Of a stretch of 52,589 nucleotides of DNA, positions 50,115 to 52,589 are shown piece by piece (position 1 is the stretch's first letter; the number at the start of each line of letters is the position of its first letter). Under the pieces are notes generated by a model that saw only the letters and a program-made list of their open reading frames with translations, was not told the origin of the DNA and did no database searches. The DNA lies in IMG/VR virus record IMGVR_UViG_3300005617_000012, positions 1-52,589 of that record; one strand, given 5' to 3'. Both the position numbers and the translations under genes were made by a program. Origin of the DNA: a virus.

Positions 50115-50602
50115 TATCGCACCTCACGCAGGTCATATGCGCTCGCGACCTTAACCGATCCGTGCGGTGGCCTGAGATCGCGATTAGGCTTCATCTTCAT
50201 CCAAGTAACCGGAGGATTAACAATCGCATCCAAGTGACCCGGCGCTAGGATCGCATTCACTGCGTCCACCCGCCCTTGTACGCTCTTCAATTGAGCCTTA
50301 AGGGCATCCAGAGCCTTCTGCTGCTCTGAGTTCGCTGGAGCCAATCCTGCCGCTTCTAGGAGTGAATCCAAGGTGTCCACGATGTCAGATGCTTTCGTGT
50401 TGGCGTGTTGCGCCTGAACCGCGACAGATTCCAAGTAGCCCTTGGGATTACTCAGGAAAGCCAGAGATGTGGCGTAGACATCCTGCTTGACGCCTTGGAA
50501 GAACGCACAACCGGGTAGGGCTGCTGTGGCGATGGCTGCGATGGAGAGGAGGCCAAGAAGCCAGCCCCACGGGGTTAAGCTGAGATGATTTTTTGTGTTC
50601 AT
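50114..50602 (-). CDS. Lipoprotein with helical body
   Basis: The 162-residue protein has a signal helix (PWGWLLGLLSIAAIATA) ending in the lipobox LPGC (Cys32), then a long helical Ala/Gln/Leu-rich body (residues 60-120) that could be a coiled coil, and a basic tail. Its membrane-anchored coiled coil resembles phage spanin or lipoprotein partners of holins. It overlaps the upstream gene. Confidence 0.65.
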   Translation of the reverse strand: MNTKNHLSLTPWGWLLGLLSIAAIATAALPGCAFFQGVKQDVYATSLAFLSNPKGYLESVAVQAQHANTKASDIVDTLDSLLEAAGLAPANSEQQKALDALKAQLKSVQGRVDAVNAILAPGHLDAIVNPPVTWMKMKPNRDLRPPHGSVKVASAYDLREVR

Positions 50603-50871
50603 TTAGCCTCCGTGAAATCAACGTAGAACTTTTGGCCGTTGATGAATTTACCAAATAAGGCGGGATTGGTAATCGTGATTGAGATGGAACCGGAAGGAGT
50701 CCATCGGGCAAACGAGTTGTCTTCGCTTTCGCCATCGGGATTAAAGGGTGCGTCGGTAACGGCACGAAGACTCAGGGTCTCCATTGTTGCGTCTCCAGTT
50801 TGTCCATCAACGACAAACTTTGCTCGCATGATGGGCGTTTTGATTTCAGGGGTAGTTTCGTTTTCGCTCAT
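50599..50871 (-). CDS. Conserved phage hypothetical protein
   Basis: The 90-residue beta-rich protein has METLSLRAVTDAPFNPDGES and FGKFINGQKFYVDFTEAK, a recognisable pattern in small phage proteins of unknown role. It overlaps the lipoprotein gene start by 4 nt. Confidence 0.65.
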   Translation of the reverse strand: MSENETTPEIKTPIMRAKFVVDGQTGDATMETLSLRAVTDAPFNPDGESEDNSFARWTPSGSISITITNPALFGKFINGQKFYVDFTEAK

Positions 50872-50901
50872 GGTTTTCTTTGGTTGTGGTTTGTAACTAG
50901 G

Positions 50902-50916
50902 GCCGAACTTTTCGGC
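50902..50916. terminator. Short GC stem-loop
   Basis: GCCGAA (50902-50907) pairs with TTCGGC (50911-50916) around a 3-base loop, 34 bases after the stop of the leftward gene at 50950. No T-run follows, so it would be a weak or factor-assisted terminator, if any. Confidence 0.35.
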
Positions 50917-50949
50917 GAAGATAGGATGGTTTAAATCATATTCCAGACA

Positions 50950-51222
50950 TCACTGTTCGATTCTATCGTTGAGGTTTACTTCTTTGACTGCTGTGCGGAT
51001 GGGAAGTTCGAAGGCGGATTCCACGGTTTGGCCAGTGGCGGTGATGTGACCCTTGGAAAGTTTCTCCAAGTAAGACCATGCGAACATCAGGGCGAAGATA
51101 ATCGCGTCACCAACGTAAGCCGTCTCTTCTGGCGTCAGTGTGAATGCGCTGCCTAGGAGGTGATGGGCATTGAGGTACGTCAAGATCATGGTACCTAGGA
51201 TTCGGGCGAAGGTTTGGGTCAT
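50950..51222 (-). CDS. Membrane protein, holin-like candidate
   Basis: The 90-residue protein has a hydrophobic N-terminal segment (FARILGTMILTYLNA), a second one at about residues 33-52 (VGDAIIFALMFAWSYLEK) and a polar C-terminus. The layout fits small phage holins. It heads the leftward lysis-like operon below a structured leader. Confidence 0.55.
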   Translation of the reverse strand: MTQTFARILGTMILTYLNAHHLLGSAFTLTPEETAYVGDAIIFALMFAWSYLEKLSKGHITATGQTVESAFELPIRTAVKEVNLNDRIEQ

Positions 51223-51556
51223 GGCGGGAAAGTGAATCAGACAACGGCAGAGAATAGAGGTTCATTAGTAGCCTTTCGGCCTCCTCCTTTTTAGGGGAGC
51301 AACTACCCGCTACCGCAGTCTGATTTATCCTTATCCCCCTTTTCCCCTTTCGTGGCAAGATATTTCTTGACGGGTGGAATGGGGTTGGTAGGTTGGCGTT
51401 GTTAGGTGGCAGTTTAAAAGCTGCTTGTGAAGCATTGACTTAACTTAGTCGGAACTAATTTCTATTTCTTCCCGCTCAGTTGGCAGAACCCGCGAGGGCT
51501 GCACCTTCCTTCCAAAAGGCTTTTACAACTGAGCGGGGTTCGTTTTCTCGCATCAT
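51223..51556. other. Gene-free region with two structured segments
   Basis: No gene fits this 334-base stretch well. It holds an 8-bp outer pair aatcagac/gtctgatt (51235-51242 with 51318-51325) around several smaller hairpins, and a second structure at 51471-51537. A TTGACT box at about 51436 is the only promoter-like sequence seen and has no good partner. Confidence 0.5.
51471..51537. ncRNA. Candidate structured RNA (three-way junction)
   Basis: A perfect 12-bp outer stem (cccgctcagttg 51471-51482 with caactgagcggg 51526-51537) encloses two further hairpins: gcag-aa-ccc-GCGA-ggg-ctgc (51483-51502, with a GNRA tetraloop) and cctt-ccaa-aagg. On the rightward strand it is followed by gttcgttttctc. 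It is absent from all coding frames. An RNA gene, leader or terminator with a complex loop is possible; orientation is uncertain, and it matches no RNA class I can name. Confidence 0.45.
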
Positions 51557-51742
51557 CTAACCGCCAAGGAGCATGCGGTAGATTGGTTCTATGCGCGATG
51601 CTGTGTTGATAAAGACCGGGCCGACGACACAAGACAACCCGGATAATAACTTAGGGAAAGTTCCCTGATGTGCGTTAACTGGCTGCAAGCCGGGTGATTG
51701 GTAGGTAAAACCCTTTTCATCCTTGGTTAGCGTAAAAAGCAA
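51557..51742 (-). CDS. Possible protein with TTG start
   Basis: The frame lacks an ATG; TTG at 51742 has an AAAGGAG ribosome site 8 nt upstream and gives 61 residues of protein-like composition (LFTLTKDEKGFTYQSPG; INTASRIEPIYRMLLGG). It may be a real leftward gene or the remnant of a longer one. It stands at the head of the leftward lysis-like region. Confidence 0.4.
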   Translation of the reverse strand: MLFTLTKDEKGFTYQSPGLQPVNAHQGTFPKLLSGLSCVVGPVFINTASRIEPIYRMLLGG

Positions 51743-51774
51743 ACGACGGGCTCCTTTATACTGATAGTTTGCCT

Positions 51775-51796
51775 CATCTCCTCACGGGAGGGGATG
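51775..51796. other. 9-bp stem-loop upstream of the rightward operon
   Basis: catctcctc (51775-51783) pairs with gaggggatg (51788-51796) with one G-U pair and the 4-base loop acgg. It lies 32 bases before the start at 51829 and after TATACT (51758-51763), a possible -10 box. It could be a leader hairpin in the early message. Confidence 0.4.
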
Positions 51797-51828
51797 TGTG
51801 CACCAACGCCACCATTACCTGATAGATT

Positions 51829-52224
51829 ATGAATCCAATCGCTGAAAAAAACAGATACCTCAAGCAAGAAAATAAGAAATACGAATCCGGCATTTTTGTT
51901 TCGATCCACTCTTCAAAATGGCCCGAAAATAAAACACCTCGACCAATCCTTGCCGTTTATCGTTCCAGAGATTTTCTAGTGACCGTTTACGGCGGGGAAA
52001 CAATAAGACTTTCAATCTGCCGCACTTGGTTGGATCAAAGCGGGCGGTGGCAAGACGGAATATCCTGGGACGAAATTCAGGAAATTAAAAACAAGTGCGG
52101 ATTCCATGACAAAGACGCCGTTGAGATTTATCCAAAAGAAGAGGATGTCGTTAATGTGGCCAATATGCGTCACCTCTGGATATTGGAAGAAAACTCGCTT
52201 CCCTTTATTTGGAGGAAACATTAA
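51829..52224 (+). CDS. DUF7694-like protein, start of rightward early operon
   Basis: The 131-residue protein has a basic N-terminus, a beta-rich middle (GIFVSIHSSKW; FLVTVYGGETIRLSICRTW) and ISWDEIQEIKNKCGFHDKDA followed by MRHLWILEE. The order of a short strand segment, the WDEIQ helix and the final HLW pattern resembles the DUF7694 phage family. It is the first gene in the rightward set that crosses the contig junction. No ribosome site is visible. Confidence 0.65.
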   Translation: MNPIAEKNRYLKQENKKYESGIFVSIHSSKWPENKTPRPILAVYRSRDFLVTVYGGETIRLSICRTWLDQSGRWQDGISWDEIQEIKNKCGFHDKDAVEIYPKEEDVVNVANMRHLWILEENSLPFIWRKH

Positions 52225-52229
52225 CCCAT

Positions 52230-52255
52230 CTCCCCGCCTTGTTGGGGGTGGGGAG
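52230..52255. terminator. Stem-loop after the DUF7694-like gene
   Basis: ctccccgcc (52230-52238) pairs with ggtggggag (52247-52255) with an 8-base loop, five bases after the stop at 52224. It is followed by aaaatagg, not a T-run, so it may attenuate rather than terminate transcription into the repeat-protein gene. Confidence 0.45.
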
Positions 52256-52301
52256 AAAATAGGGCTTGCATTCATTCACTTGTTCACGTAAAGATGTGTA
52301 A

Positions 52302-52589
52302 ATGAAATCAATTACTGTTCGCAATCAGAAAGAGTGGAACGCACTACCTAAAGCATTTTCCGAAATAACGATTATTCGGATTGAGTCCGATGCCAATGTT
52401 TGGCTTTCGATTTCGGGTAAACCGGAATCGTCTTGCGTCGTGGCGCGGGGAAGCAGTCATGTCGTGGCGCGGGGAAGCAGTCATGTCGAGGCGTGGGGAA
52501 GCAGTCATGTCGTGGCGCGGGGAAGCAGTCATGTCGTGGCGCGGGGAAGCAGTCATGTCGTGGCGCGGGGAAGCAGTCATGTCGAGGCG
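52302..52589 (+). CDS. Octapeptide-repeat protein, N-terminal part (open at contig end)
   Basis: ATG 52302 opens a frame that has no stop before the contig end. It encodes a 45-residue cap domain (VRNQKEWNALPKAFSEITII; SDANVWLSISGKPESS) and then six octapeptides of the form SSHV(V/E)A(R/W)G. The frame matches exactly the frame that continues at base 3 into the C-terminal part ending at 875; one base is missing at the junction. It is therefore the first part of the same gene. No other protein would be encoded on this strand here. The cap and repeat arrangement is typical of beta-solenoid proteins that begin with a folded cap (inference). Confidence 0.85.
   Translation, partial: MKSITVRNQKEWNALPKAFSEITIIRIESDANVWLSISGKPESSCVVARGSSHVVARGSSHVEAWGSSHVVARGSSHVVARGSSHVVARGSSHVEA
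52437..52589. repeat. 24-bp tandem repeat array, right contig end
   Basis: Six copies of the same 24-bp unit as at the left end; gtcatgtcg occurs every 24 bases from 52456 to 52576. The contig stops after gaggcg. Joining this end to base 1 leaves the repeat one base short (a C or T), consistent with an assembly cut rather than a natural end. Confidence 0.97.

Noticed and set aside
51107-51358. Leftward 83-codon frame overlapping the holin-like gene
   Set aside because: It overlaps the gene at 50950-51222 in another frame and runs through the structured leader; only a short internal ATG has a possible ribosome site.
51471-51540. tRNA gene suggested by gctcagttggcagaa and ggggttcg
   Set aside because: The D-arm-like and T-arm-like words are not in a cloverleaf; the sequences pair with each other as the closing stem instead.

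Overview
This window is essentially one complete tailed-phage genome (Caudoviricetes, podovirus-like) assembled from an unknown host. Large and small terminase, portal, major capsid, scaffold-like, adaptor/nozzle-like, tail-fibre and collar genes are present, with a DnaB-type helicase, a RecA-like Sak4-type ATPase and an SSB-like partner. No integrase, ribosomal or host gene is recognisable, so a virulent lifestyle is likely. Lipoprotein signals and a GDP-fucose synthase gene suggest a Gram-negative host, but the host cannot be read from the sequence. Both contig ends lie in the same 24-bp tandem repeat, read in the same frame of the same gene, so the molecule is almost certainly circular or terminally redundant and the assembler broke it inside the repeat.

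Layout. (1) A rightward operon crosses the contig junction (51829 to 2982): a DUF7694-like gene, a split gene for an octapeptide-repeat protein (52302 to end, then 3-875), a macro-domain gene, an HNH endonuclease and four or five small genes, nearly all joined by 4-nt ATGA/GTGA overlaps. (2) Leftward structural genes 11692 to 3106: a fused two-domain glycosyltransferase, a small gene, portal, small gene, scaffold-like protein, two fibre-like proteins and a small membrane module. (3) A rightward island, 11758-14718, with two GT-A-like glycosyltransferases, a GDP-L-fucose synthase-like enzyme and a zinc-finger protein, placed between the portal and terminase blocks. (4) Leftward late genes 32142 to 14715: major capsid (with its own terminator), small virion gene, collagen-like fibre, nozzle-like protein, Ig-like/DUF5977-like protein, tail collar, adaptor-like protein, two probable internal virion proteins, a 2179-residue polyvalent virion protein and TerL. 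(5) Leftward genes 47648 to 32334: many small genes, Sak4-like/SSB-like, HNH genes, a frameshifted RusA-like gene, replication loader-like protein, DnaB helicase, methyltransferase and TerS. (6) Leftward lysis-like region 51742 to 47987: a GH75 (chitosanase-like) protein, two lipoproteins and several small membrane proteins.

The genes fit a plan of early rightward host-takeover functions, leftward replication/recombination, and late virion and lysis genes. The least familiar parts are the repeat-protein/macro-domain pair, whose repeat varies only at three amino-acid-changing bases, and the glycosylation genes embedded among capsid genes, one of them translationally coupled toward the portal. 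At least a dozen genes of 27-66 codons were recovered by reading start/stop overlaps; several encode single- or two-helix membrane peptides. All names rest on motif recognition by eye; no database search was possible.
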